From: UBA1479 sp040216635
Lineage (GTDB): Bacteria; Pseudomonadota; Alphaproteobacteria; Rhodospirillales; Casp-alpha2
Direction: 5' to 3'
NCBI GenBank assembly: GCA_040216635.1
Contig: JAVJOU010000026.1
Coordinates: 124,001 to 188,000 of the forward strand
DNA: 64,000 bases
This document shows positions 1 to 7,785 of this stretch, one piece after another. The translations under genes and the position numbers were made by a program. The notes under the pieces are model-generated. The model worked only from the letters and a program-made list of their open reading frames with translations, had not been told where the DNA came from and made no database searches. How positions within the stretch are numbered: position 1 is the stretch's first letter; every line of letters starts with the position of its first letter.

Positions 1-403
1 GCTGACCATCATTCTGACCCTGCATATGGCTGCGATCGCCGTCGCCGGACCGAAGGAAGTCTGGGATCAAACACGCAAGCTAGTCACACGGATCGGATAC
101 CACGTACCCGCGGAATCGACGGCCAAGGCCCGCGCGGCCATCGACACCAACTGCCGCGTCGCTATTGAATTTCAAGCGATGTACGGGTTCGGCGATCTAC
201 CCTATCTTCAATACCCACGTCAGGGCATGAGTTCGAAATACATCATCGCCATTCCGAAGCTGGCGTCAGGACTGACGCAAATGGTGACCGAGAAGAAGGC
301 CGATCTGAACGTGATCTTTCAGGACGACCATCTAACCGTATTCGAAAATCCGGCGGTTCCTTGTGTCCTGTCACTTGAGGCTTACCGCAAGGGAACGGGC
401 TAG
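1..403 (+). CDS. C-terminal part of a DUF2079-like membrane protein (5' end outside window)
   Basis: The reading frame is open from base 2, so the gene begins upstream and only about 133 C-terminal residues are present. The first residues (LTIILTL) look like the end of a membrane helix, followed by a soluble tail. That tail aligns with the C-terminus of the next gene, sharing GFGDLPYLQYP, a DLN motif and a late P-C-V. The two genes are therefore tandem paralogues. By family the protein is an uncharacterised polytopic membrane protein. An internal ATG at 26 exists, but the upstream open frame and the homology make it an unlikely start. Function is unknown; a role in surface glycan assembly is inferred only from position. 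Confidence 0.7.
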   Translation, partial: LTIILTLHMAAIAVAGPKEVWDQTRKLVTRIGYHVPAESTAKARAAIDTNCRVAIEFQAMYGFGDLPYLQYPRQGMSSKYIIAIPKLASGLTQMVTEKKADLNVIFQDDHLTVFENPAVPCVLSLEAYRKGTG

Positions 404-446
404 GCTTCCCAGCCCACCCGGCATCGATAGGGGAGAGCCGACCGGG

Positions 447-1895
447 ATGTCCATGACAGCACAAAAGATTGCCCAAGCCGTCGATCAACGGGCCGCAGCG
501 CTTCTCTGGTTGGTTTTGGCCGCCTGGGCCGCCTTTATGCTGATCATCAAATTTCGGCTGGCCCATTATGGTCTCGCAACGGATGACATCTACAACTACG
601 CCAACGCCCTTTACAACACGAATTTCTGGGACAAATGGCTCTACGTCGCACGCTATGAAACGGGCCGCGACATGCCTTCCCTGGTCTTCGACCACTGGCA
701 GCCAACAACTCTTGTTCTTTGGCCGTTCGTCCTTCTATTCGGGCCGCATTCACTGTTGGTCGTTCAAGCGCTGGCCCCGGTTTGGGCCGCGTATTGGCTG
801 TCGCGAATCAGCCAGTTACAGGGGCTCGGCGGCTTCGACCGGCTGATCCTTACAGGCATCTGTTTATTCAGCCCCTACATGATGCTCGCTGTGATGGATT
901 CAATCGAAGGTTTCCACGCCACGGCCTTGTTGCTGATTTTCGGGGCGCCTCTGGCCTGGGCCGCCGTGATGCGACGGTGGGGTTTGGCCTTGGTGCTGTT
1001 GCTCGTTTTTCTGAATGTGCGCGAGAACGCGGCTCTTCACATTCTCGGTGCCGCTGTTGGCTATTGGATATTTCGCAACGACTATTTCGACAGCACGCGA
1101 CGTAGCTTCATGGCCCTAATCTTGGCGGGGATCGTCTTTTGGATTGGGGTCAAGGGAGCACCAATGCTGGCGAACATATCCAATTTTCACTTCAGCAAAG
1201 TGGGCCACGCGGTCGGCATGTCGGAACTTCTCAAGCTCAATTTCACATCCATCGACAAGGATTGGATTGCCTACCTTCTCGGCTTATGGCCGGCGTTGTT
1301 CGCTCCCGGCGCGCTGATGACCGTCGTGCCGGAATCGATTGTGCTCTTGGTTGCAGGCAAAAAGATCGTCAATTGGTACGGCATGCTTTTGGTTTTCGCG
1401 GGGGCCCTGGCGGCGGTCTTTGGGCTGGCATGGCTCCGCCGCCGCTTTTCCGGGCGCGCGGCACACGCCGCTCTCGGCCTGATCTTGATCCTGCACCTGG
1501 CGCTGCTCATGGTGACCAGCACCCGTAACGTCTTGAACAAGTCAGAGGCGATGATCGAAAAATACGGTTTCCATATCCCCATGGAATCGCTCATCCTGGC
1601 ACGCCAAGCGGTTGACACAGCCTGTCGAATTTCAATTTTTTTTCAGGCGATGAAGGGCTTCGGTGATCTGCCCTATCTTCAATATCCCCACCCGACCCAA
1701 GCGGAATGGGCGCGGTTCATCGTGGTCAGCAAGCGGGGAGATCTGAACCTGCTGCACAATCGGCTGCAACAAGAGTTCGTCACGAATATTTCAAAGGAGT
1801 TGGTGCTGCGGTTCGAGGATAAATTTCTGGCCGTTTACGAACGCCCAACCATGCCTTGCGTCAAAGAAGCGAAACCCAGAACACGCCCTGGCTGA
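447..1895 (+). CDS. DUF2079-like polytopic membrane protein
   Basis: A 482-residue protein with many hydrophobic segments: one near residues 16-36, then about ten more to around residue 380, followed by a soluble C-terminal tail. The early region contains a D-x-x-x-Y-x-x-A stretch and an FDHW..T-L-x-x-P motif followed by P-H-S-L-L-V-V-Q-A, resembling DUF2079 membrane proteins, which are distantly reminiscent of GT-C glycosyltransferases. ATG 447 is chosen because a GGGGAG Shine-Dalgarno lies 11 bases upstream; the ATG at 363 would overlap the preceding gene. It ends one base before the convergent radical SAM gene. The catalytic role is not established. Confidence 0.7.
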   Translation: MSMTAQKIAQAVDQRAAALLWLVLAAWAAFMLIIKFRLAHYGLATDDIYNYANALYNTNFWDKWLYVARYETGRDMPSLVFDHWQPTTLVLWPFVLLFGPHSLLVVQALAPVWAAYWLSRISQLQGLGGFDRLILTGICLFSPYMMLAVMDSIEGFHATALLLIFGAPLAWAAVMRRWGLALVLLLVFLNVRENAALHILGAAVGYWIFRNDYFDSTRRSFMALILAGIVFWIGVKGAPMLANISNFHFSKVGHAVGMSELLKLNFTSIDKDWIAYLLGLWPALFAPGALMTVVPESIVLLVAGKKIVNWYGMLLVFAGALAAVFGLAWLRRRFSGRAAHAALGLILILHLALLMVTSTRNVLNKSEAMIEKYGFHIPMESLILARQAVDTACRISIFFQAMKGFGDLPYLQYPHPTQAEWARFIVVSKRGDLNLLHNRLQQEFVTNISKELVLRFEDKFLAVYERPTMPCVKEAKPRTRPG

Positions 1896-2909
1896 CTATC
1901 GGTCACATTCGTTCTGACAGAAATCCGTTTCCTTGCGATAAAGCTTTTCGAACAAGTCTTCGTTACGCGCATATATATCGGCAAAGTCGTCAACAAAGAT
2001 ATTGCCGTCCAAGGTATGCTTGGAACAGGTAACCTGCACCTCACCGGTCGGATCCACACGAATGTTCTCAAGTGAGCGGTTGCACGTGCCCAATGGCTTG
2101 TTGGAGCGGTCTTCGTTAAATTCGGTTGATGTCAGCCGGTCGCCCAGAATTCCACGCAATTCCTTGACCACGGAAAAGAACCGTTCTCGACTCATGCGTC
2201 GGAACGGGTTGATCGTATTCCGCATACGCGGCAACAGATGCCAGAACCAGAACGTATCAAACAGATCGTTATATTCGCGCGCCAGGATGATGGCTTGGTC
2301 AGCATTCTCTTCGAAGGCCGTGAAGTTGATATTAACAACCGGTTTGTCGACACCGCGCGCCACCTTCAATTCTTTTAGCTTGCGTAGGTTGGCCAGCACC
2401 CGCTCCAGGTCGTTTACTTCGCGAATTTTTTCATACATTTCCGGGGTCGCGGCATCGATAGAAACAGCCATACGATCGACTTTGCAATCCACCATAGCCT
2501 CCATCATTTCATCGGTCAGATGCGATCCATTGGAAACGAAATGCACATACGGCACCTGATAACGGGCCGCGACACGGATGAAATCCGCCAAATGTTTGTT
2601 CATGGTCGGCTCCCAGGCACAGGATAGAGCCAGGGAATGGGCATATGGGAACAAGCGTTCCGCCGTTTTTTCGAAATCATCCAGCGACATCAGTTGAGTC
2701 CGATGGCCGGTCAAATCGAGAGTATAGCAATACTGGCAACGGTGGTTACAGGCAGATACCGTATCGACCCGTACGGATAAATAGCGTTCACCCCGCTTGC
2801 GGCGGTCCATGAGTTTGCGGTGCAAGCTCCCCGCCATGAGCCCGTTCTTGACCTTCCACAAGCCCTGATATGTGCTGTCCGGCAAGATTGAGCGGATGAG
2901 TGTTTTCAT
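1896..2909 (-). CDS. Radical SAM protein with Cys-rich C-terminus
   Basis: 337 residues. The radical SAM cluster motif C-N-H-R-C-Q-Y-C (C54, C58, C61) binds a 4Fe-4S cluster and cleaves S-adenosylmethionine. A later GxxxD/SNG-type region (VHFVSNGSHL) and a C-terminal segment with further cysteines (CNRS, VTC, CQNEC) suggest an auxiliary cluster domain of SPASM/twitch type. The substrate is not evident. It is convergent with the preceding gene with no spacer and is read away from the glycan cluster. A good promoter (TTGAAC, 17 bp, TATATA) lies about 60 bases upstream of its start. Enzymes of this kind are common beside polysaccharide loci, but its participation here is inference. Confidence 0.75.
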   Translation of the reverse strand: MKTLIRSILPDSTYQGLWKVKNGLMAGSLHRKLMDRRKRGERYLSVRVDTVSACNHRCQYCYTLDLTGHRTQLMSLDDFEKTAERLFPYAHSLALSCAWEPTMNKHLADFIRVAARYQVPYVHFVSNGSHLTDEMMEAMVDCKVDRMAVSIDAATPEMYEKIREVNDLERVLANLRKLKELKVARGVDKPVVNINFTAFEENADQAIILAREYNDLFDTFWFWHLLPRMRNTINPFRRMSRERFFSVVKELRGILGDRLTSTEFNEDRSNKPLGTCNRSLENIRVDPTGEVQVTCSKHTLDGNIFVDDFADIYARNEDLFEKLYRKETDFCQNECDR

Positions 2910-2967
2910 GAATCCGTCACCGTTGAGGCGCCCTGCGACGTCCTAAAGACCTTGATTGGTTAGGCGG

Positions 2968-2996
2968 TATATATGGACCGGTCAGAATACGTTCAA
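2968..2996 (-). promoter_or_regulatory. Sigma70-type promoter for the radical SAM gene
   Basis: Read on the minus strand, TTGAAC (2996-2991) is followed by a 17-base spacer and TATATA (2973-2968). Each hexamer matches the sigma70 consensus at four of six positions and the spacing is ideal. The predicted start of transcription near 2961 would give a leader of about 50 bases before the ATG at 2909. Confidence 0.5.
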
Positions 2997-3300
2997 CAAG
3001 TACTTTAGTCGTACACACCCGCGGGCGGAACCGGCGACCGCACCCATAACGTCCAAAACGGCCTCAAAACGACGGCCGACAGGAACCCGCTCATAGTCAT
3101 CGGAGCGTTGCATAAGTGATTGAAAACGGCAAATACATCCGCCGTACCCGGAGCCCGTTGAATTCCGGTATCGAGATTATTGCCGGGAAGCGAATCAGGC
3201 CTGATCGATAATATTTCTCAGGGGTCCGAAAACACGTTTCGTGAATCTTCCAACATCCCATTACCTACATAGAATTCCAGTGATTTTCGTGCACGAAGAC

Positions 3301-3328
3301 TTGACGTTCATAGCATGAACAAGATACG
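3301..3328 (+). promoter_or_regulatory. Putative promoter of the regulator-antiterminator operon
   Basis: TTGACG (3301-3306) is a good -35 match. The facing -10 is weak (GATACG, 3323-3328, 16-bp spacer). The first operator palindrome fills the spacer and the second begins at the end of the -10, so binding there should occlude RNA polymerase. The start site would fall within the second palindrome, about 15-20 bases before the regulator ATG. Confidence 0.4.
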
Positions 3329-3342
3329 TTCACAGCGTGAAC
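3306..3342. promoter_or_regulatory. Tandem palindromic operators GTTCAYAGCRTGAAC
   Basis: Two perfect inverted repeats with 6-bp arms and the same AGC centre: GTTCATAGCATGAAC (3306-3320) and GTTCACAGCGTGAAC (3328-3342). They are separated by 7 bases, so their centres are 22 bp apart, about two helical turns, placing two dimers on the same DNA face. The arms differ at one position by a compensating pair (T-A versus C-G), which preserves symmetry. They end 10 bases before the start codon of the winged-helix regulator, which is the obvious candidate ligand. Confidence 0.7.
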
Positions 3343-3352
3343 AGAGGGGCAC

Positions 3353-4015
3353 ATGTCCAACGGAAAATTCGACGCAAACAGCCGAGCGGAAACGACGCTG
3401 GAGCTGCTTGACGCAGTTGCCGAGGACGGCGAAGTTTCCCAGCGCAATCTGGCGCGGCGCCTGGGCGTTGCCCTGGGGTTGACCAATGCAGTATTGAAAC
3501 GCTGCGTCAAAAAGGGCCTGCTGAAAATTCAGCAGGTTCCCGCGAAACGATATGCCTACTACCTAACGCCCAAGGGATTCGCCGAGAAAAGCCGCCTGAC
3601 CGCCGAGTATCTGAGCTCTTCGCTGCAGTTCTATCGCACGGCCCGCGAGGAATACACCGAGCTGTTCCGATATTGCGAAACCCGAGAATGGAGCCGCGTG
3701 GCTTTGATCGGAACGTCCGATCTGGCGGAGATCGCGTCACTGGCAGCGCCCGGCTCAGGCGTTGAAATCGTCGGCATACTTGATCCGGGCCGCAACGAAG
3801 CCGCGTTCGGCGACCAGCCCGTGTTTCAGTCTCTTGAAGATATTGAACCGGCCCGCCGGCCCAAGGCCGTCATCCTGACCGATATCACCGACCCGCAAAG
3901 CGCCTACGACCGGTTGGCCGCCGTCATGCCGGTCGAACGGATTCTGTCACCACGCCTGATGCGGATCACGCTGCAGCCCGGCGCCTCCGGGCAGAAAAAA
4001 GGAAGCGCTGCATGA
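3353..4015 (+). CDS. Winged-helix regulator with C-terminal Rossmann-like sensor domain
   Basis: 220 residues. Residues about 8-75 form a MarR/EPS-associated winged helix: VSQRNLARRLGVALGLTN is the helix-turn-helix and YYLTPKG the wing. After a helical linker, residues about 120-205 resemble a Rossmann-type sensing domain (alternating hydrophobic strands VALIGTS, VEIVGILDPG, PKAVILTDI). Classical EPS-associated MarR regulators are only about 100 residues, so the second domain may sense a nucleotide-sugar or nucleotide. ATG 3353 has GAGGGG upstream. Two palindromic operators lie directly in front, suggesting autoregulation. Its stop overlaps the antiterminator start (ATGA). Confidence 0.75.
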   Translation: MSNGKFDANSRAETTLELLDAVAEDGEVSQRNLARRLGVALGLTNAVLKRCVKKGLLKIQQVPAKRYAYYLTPKGFAEKSRLTAEYLSSSLQFYRTAREEYTELFRYCETREWSRVALIGTSDLAEIASLAAPGSGVEIVGILDPGRNEAAFGDQPVFQSLEDIEPARRPKAVILTDITDPQSAYDRLAAVMPVERILSPRLMRITLQPGASGQKKGSAA

Positions 4016-4503
4016 ATTGGTATGTCGTCTATACCCACGCCCAGAAGGAAGCGGTCGCTCAGCAGCACCTCACGAATCAGGGCTTCGAGGCCTATCTGCC
4101 GCGCTACAACCGGCGCTGCCGTCATGCACGGCGCGTCTATTCGGTCATGGCGCCGCTATTTCCGCGATACCTGTTCGTGCGCATGGACCCCAAGACCCAA
4201 CGTTGGCGTTCCATCAATGGCACCATCGGCGTCAGCTATCTACTGAGCGAGGGGCCGGAACCGTTGCCCATTGACAAGGCGGTGATCGACGCAATCCGCG
4301 CGCACGAAGACCGCGGACTTGTGCAGATTGCGCCGCCGGCCTTTGCCAAGGGTCAGAAGCTTTGCGTTACCGATGGTCCGTTCGCCGATATCGAGGGCCT
4401 GTTCGAATGCGTGGACGACCAGCAACGCGTTGTCCTTTTGTTGGAATTCATGGGCCGCACCGTGCGAACCCGCTTACCGGGCCACGCCGTTACGGCGGCC
4501 TGA
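4012..4503 (+). CDS. NusG paralogue, RfaH-type transcription antiterminator
   Basis: 163 residues with a NusG N-terminal domain (WYVVYTHAQKE at the start, FPRYLFVRMD near residue 48, TIGVSYLL near 72) and a C-terminal KOW-like segment (residues about 108-160). Family members such as RfaH and UpxY bind RNA polymerase at a specific leader sequence and suppress pausing and termination in long polysaccharide operons. It overlaps the regulator by four bases. About 70 bases after its stop is an ops-like sequence, the kind of site RfaH reads in the non-template strand. It is too short and too cluster-specific to be the housekeeping NusG. Confidence 0.85.
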   Translation: MNWYVVYTHAQKEAVAQQHLTNQGFEAYLPRYNRRCRHARRVYSVMAPLFPRYLFVRMDPKTQRWRSINGTIGVSYLLSEGPEPLPIDKAVIDAIRAHEDRGLVQIAPPAFAKGQKLCVTDGPFADIEGLFECVDDQQRVVLLLEFMGRTVRTRLPGHAVTAA

Positions 4504-4509
4504 ACAACC

Positions 4510-4528
4510 GCCGGCATTCTTCGCCGGC
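4510..4528 (+). promoter_or_regulatory. Leader hairpin 1
   Basis: GCCGGC (4510-4515) and GCCGGC (4523-4528) pair as a 6-bp stem with a 7-base loop, starting seven bases after the antiterminator stop. No T-tract follows, so an intrinsic terminator is not supported. Confidence 0.4.
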
Positions 4529-4540
4529 ACTGAATCTATG

Positions 4541-4575
4541 CGCACTTCGGGTGATCCGCTTTCACCCGAAGTGCG
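4541..4575 (+). promoter_or_regulatory. Leader hairpin 2, perfect 14-bp stem
   Basis: CGCACTTCGGGTGA (4541-4554) and its exact reverse complement (4562-4575) enclose a 7-base loop. It is the strongest inverted repeat seen in the leader and would form a very stable RNA stem. No T-run follows; instead the 3' arm runs into the ops-like element. It could be a pause hairpin, a Rho-limiting structure or a protein target. Confidence 0.65.
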
Positions 4576-4584
4576 GTAGCATGC
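4572..4584 (+). promoter_or_regulatory. ops/JUMPStart-like element
   Basis: GCGGTAGCATGC (4573-4584) matches the E. coli ops core GCGGTAGCGTGC at 11 of 12 positions. In enterobacteria, RNA polymerase pauses at ops and RfaH is recruited there. Here it lies 70 bases downstream of an RfaH-type gene, on the correct strand, at the 3' foot of a 14-bp hairpin and 75 bases before the first biosynthetic gene. Confidence 0.6.
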
Positions 4585-4657
4585 CTACATCGCCGCAGCC
4601 GCCCCGAGCGGGAGCCCTGCGGTAAATCACCCCCCTAATTCAAGGAACCAGATAGAG

Positions 4658-5824
4658 ATGCCCGGGTTTGAGGTTTTTGGTAAGGAAGAGCAGGCTGCCA
4701 TCAACAAGATTTTCGAGCTCAACGGCGGCATTCTGTTCGCCCATGGATTCGATGCGCAACGCAACGGCGTCTATCGCGTGCGTGAATACGAACAAGCCTT
4801 TCGCAGCATTTTCAGCACCCAGTACGCCCAGGCCACGTCAAGCGGATCTTCCGCCATCAAGGTTGGTCTGAAGGCTCTTGGCATCGGCACCGGCGACGAG
4901 GTGATTACCCAGTCCTACACTTTCGTCGCCACGGTCGAAGCCGTGTTCGAAACCGGCGCGACCCCAATCATCGTTGATGTCGACGATACATTGAATATGG
5001 ACCCCAAGGCATTGGAAGCGGCGATCACGCCCCGCACCAAAGCCATCATGCCGGTACATATGATGGGTGAAGCCGCGGACATGGACGCGATCAATGAAAT
5101 TGCTGCACGTCATGGTCTGCCTGTGGTCGAAGACACAGCCCAGGCCTTGGGTGCCAAGCTGCACGGCAAGCTGCTCGGCACGATCGGCAAGGTCGGCGTG
5201 TTCAGCACCGATGCCGGAAAGACTCTCTGCACCGGCGAAGGCGGCATGATCATCACCAACGACGAAGAGGTCTACAAGATCGCCCGGTCGTTCCACGATC
5301 ACGGTCACGACTACACCATGCAACATGACCGAGGGAACGAGGGTGCGTTGTGCCGTGGATTCAATTACCGCATGACTGAACTACAGGCCGCCATCGGGAT
5401 TGAACAGCTCAAGAAGCTGGACATGATCGTCGGCGCGCAGAAGGCCAATAAAGCCAAATTGTTGCAAGGGCTTGATTTGGGCATGCCGTTCCGGCGGTCT
5501 CTCGACCCGCAAGGCGATAACGGCGAGTTGATCGTGTTCTTTATGCCCGACCGAGACCGCACCGCCGCCTTTACCAAGGCTATGCGCCAGGCCGGGCTCG
5601 GCACCAAGAACCTGCCTGATGCCATCAAATGGCATTTTTCCAAGCATTGGGATCATATGTTCCACGACCATCCGCTTTATTCCAATCGGGCCGCCTTGGC
5701 TTGGTCCCAATCGGCGGACATCTTGGAATGCTCCATCGCTTTGCCGGTGATGATCATGATGGACGACGCTCGCATCGACTACGTCGTCACCACCCTCAAC
5801 AAGATCGCAAAGGACGTTCTCTAA
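4658..5824 (+). CDS. DegT/DnrJ/EryC1/StrS sugar aminotransferase 1
   Basis: 388 residues, full length for the family of PLP-dependent aminotransferases that convert keto-sugar nucleotides to amino sugars. The PLP lysine is K188 in GKTLCTGEGG; the cofactor-contacting Asp and Gln are in EDTAQALG (around residues 158-165). The segment before the lysine (FSTDAG) differs from the usual SF..xK context. It is the first gene after the leader and probably the first structural gene of the operon. The exact substrate cannot be told from sequence. Confidence 0.85.
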   Translation: MPGFEVFGKEEQAAINKIFELNGGILFAHGFDAQRNGVYRVREYEQAFRSIFSTQYAQATSSGSSAIKVGLKALGIGTGDEVITQSYTFVATVEAVFETGATPIIVDVDDTLNMDPKALEAAITPRTKAIMPVHMMGEAADMDAINEIAARHGLPVVEDTAQALGAKLHGKLLGTIGKVGVFSTDAGKTLCTGEGGMIITNDEEVYKIARSFHDHGHDYTMQHDRGNEGALCRGFNYRMTELQAAIGIEQLKKLDMIVGAQKANKAKLLQGLDLGMPFRRSLDPQGDNGELIVFFMPDRDRTAAFTKAMRQAGLGTKNLPDAIKWHFSKHWDHMFHDHPLYSNRAALAWSQSADILECSIALPVMIMMDDARIDYVVTTLNKIAKDVL

Positions 5825-5859
5825 CCCCGGCCATTGGCCGAGCGGCGGGACGCCAACCC

Positions 5860-6642
5860 TTGGACCTTGACCTCGCAAGCAAGACTGCACTGATTTCCGG
5901 CGCCTCCGGCGGCATCGGACTGGCCATCGCCCGCGCCTTTCTGGCCGAAGGTGCCCGTGTCGCCATCACCGGCCGCACTTCGGACGCCTTGGATCGGGCG
6001 CACGACGCCCTGGCCGGCACGGGGCGGGACGGCAACCTTCTGACCATCGCCTGTGATGTGTCTGATCACGAAGGGGCGGCACGCGCCGTCGAAGAAACAA
6101 CGACGACGTTCGGTACAGTTGACTGTCTGATTCCAAACGCAGGCGCTGCCGGATACCCAGTTGGTTGGAATGTCTCCACCACGGCTTGGCAGGATGCCAT
6201 TTCCGCCAATCTCTTCACCGGCACCAACCTGGTCACCGCAGCCGTCCCGCAACTGATGAAAGCCAAAGGCGCCGTGACCTTCATTTCATCGATCACGGGA
6301 ATCGAAGCCCTTCCCGCGCCGATACCTTATTCTGCAGCCAAGGCCGCCATTCACGCCGTCGCCAAGGGCCTGGCGGACGACCTTGCCAAGGACGGCATAC
6401 GGGTCAACATCGTCGTCCCCGGCAACGTCCTGTTTCCAGGCGGGAACTGGGACCGTAAACTGCAGGACACGGAACGCCGCGTCGGGATCGAAAGCTACAT
6501 TGCAAGCCAGGTCCCGATGGGCCGGTTCGGCAAACCGGAAGAAATCGCTGACGCCGTCTTATTCCTGTCATCCGCCCGGGCCAGCTTCATCACCGGCGCC
6601 AGTTTGACCGTCGACGGCGGTCAGACCCGGTCTTTTACCTGA
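5860..6642 (+). CDS. Short-chain dehydrogenase/reductase (SDR)
   Basis: 260 residues from a TTG start preceded by GGCGGGA at good spacing; upstream codons run into the previous gene without homology. A Rossmann glycine motif SGASGGIG sits near the N-terminus, NAG near residue 90, the catalytic Ser in FISSITG and the Tyr-Lys pair in YSAAK, with a classical C-terminal TGASLTVDGG. It is NAD(P)H-dependent and acts on an alcohol/ketone. It could reduce a keto-sugar or, less locally, a 3-oxoacyl group supplied by the KAS III/ACP module further on. Confidence 0.8.
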   Translation: MDLDLASKTALISGASGGIGLAIARAFLAEGARVAITGRTSDALDRAHDALAGTGRDGNLLTIACDVSDHEGAARAVEETTTTFGTVDCLIPNAGAAGYPVGWNVSTTAWQDAISANLFTGTNLVTAAVPQLMKAKGAVTFISSITGIEALPAPIPYSAAKAAIHAVAKGLADDLAKDGIRVNIVVPGNVLFPGGNWDRKLQDTERRVGIESYIASQVPMGRFGKPEEIADAVLFLSSARASFITGASLTVDGGQTRSFT

Positions 6643-6675
6643 GCCTCGCCAAAATACGGAGTCTCACAGCTTTCC

Positions 6676-7773
6676 ATGATCCCGATTTTTGAGCCGGTCT
6701 TCGAGGGCGCCGAACGCGACTACCTGATGTCTTGTATCGACACGGGTTGGATTTCGTCCCAAGGGGCCTACATCGAAAAATTCGAAGCCGCCTTCGCCGA
6801 ATATTGCGGTATGCCTGCGGGTGTCAGTACTTCAAGCTGCACAACCGCCCTTCATCTGGCGCTGGTCGCCCTGGACGTCGGCCCGAGCGACGAGGTGATC
6901 TGCCCGGATCTGACCTTTATCGCCCCGGCCAACATGATCGCACTTTGCGGAGCCCGGCCGGTCCTGGTCGACGTCGAAGCGGACACCTGGGCCATTGATC
7001 CAGCCCGCCTGGAAAATGCGATCACACCTCGCACCAAAGCAGTTATTGTCGTCCATCCTTTCGGTCATGTCGCCGACATGGACCCGATCATGGAAATTTG
7101 CGAACGACACGCTATCCCTGTCATCGAAGATGTCGCCGAAGCCCCCGGCGCTTTTTACAAAGACCACATGGCCGGCTCCTTCGGAGTCCTTTCATGCTTC
7201 AGTTTCTTCGCCAACAAAATCATGACCACAGGCGAAGGCGGCATGATCCTGACCCGAGACTCCGATCTGGAAAAGCGCCTGCGCATCTATCGCGACCACG
7301 GCATGTCGCGCGAGCGGCGTTACCACCATATCGTCGCCGGCTACAACTATCGCATGACCAACATGCAGGCCGCCGTGGGGCTGGGCCAACTCGAACGGAT
7401 GGACACCATTCTGGCCCGTCGCACCATGCAAGACACACAATACCGCCAGCGCCTGACCGATGGCGGTCTCAGCTACCGCCCGGTACGCGCCAATTGCCGG
7501 CCGGTCCATTGGCTCGCCACGATCACCCTGAACGACGCGGCAGATCGTGACCCCTTGTTGGCTCACCTGAAGGACAACGCAATTGATGGTCGCCAGATGG
7601 TCTTTCCGGTCCACGAGGCCGTGCCCTATGCCAACACCAACGACCCAGCGGATTTTCCCATCGCAACGTCAATCAGCCACCGGTCCCTGCACTTGCCGTC
7701 AGGTATGGGATTGTCGAGTGAAGACGTTGACCATGTCTGCAACCTGGTCATCGACTGGGTTGCTGCGCGGTAG
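6676..7773 (+). CDS. DegT/DnrJ/EryC1/StrS sugar aminotransferase 2 (perosamine-synthase-like)
   Basis: 365 residues. The PLP lysine is K181 in SFFANKIMTTGEGG, a context shared with GDP-perosamine synthases and 4-keto-sugar aminotransferases. The EDVAEAPGA motif precedes it and GYNYRMTNMQAA follows. It probably aminates C4 of a GDP- or other NDP-4-keto-6-deoxy sugar. It sits next to a HddC-type guanylyltransferase and a sugar kinase, so a GDP-heptose-derived keto-sugar is a possible substrate; this is inference from neighbourhood. Confidence 0.82.
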   Translation: MIPIFEPVFEGAERDYLMSCIDTGWISSQGAYIEKFEAAFAEYCGMPAGVSTSSCTTALHLALVALDVGPSDEVICPDLTFIAPANMIALCGARPVLVDVEADTWAIDPARLENAITPRTKAVIVVHPFGHVADMDPIMEICERHAIPVIEDVAEAPGAFYKDHMAGSFGVLSCFSFFANKIMTTGEGGMILTRDSDLEKRLRIYRDHGMSRERRYHHIVAGYNYRMTNMQAAVGLGQLERMDTILARRTMQDTQYRQRLTDGGLSYRPVRANCRPVHWLATITLNDAADRDPLLAHLKDNAIDGRQMVFPVHEAVPYANTNDPADFPIATSISHRSLHLPSGMGLSSEDVDHVCNLVIDWVAAR

Positions 7774-7785
7774 GGTTGGGGGCCG

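Larger units (their letters stand above)
2910..3352. other. Divergent intergenic control region
   Basis: 443 bases without a convincing gene, between the minus-strand radical SAM gene and the plus-strand regulator. Besides the promoter and operator features listed separately it contains two perfect 12-bp palindromes: ATCAGGCCTGAT (3194-3205) and TTCGTGCACGAA (3286-3297). The middle part (about 3000-3190) shows nothing recognisable. Confidence 0.6.

Noticed and set aside
2002..2559. Plus-strand open frame opposite the radical SAM gene
   Set aside because: The minus-strand protein has a clear CxxxCxxC motif and promoter; the plus-strand product is Ser/Arg-rich and matches nothing.
4541..4580. 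Hairpin 2 as an intrinsic terminator of the regulator operon
   Set aside because: The stem is perfect but followed by GTAGCATGC with no T-tract; a pause or leader structure is a better fit.
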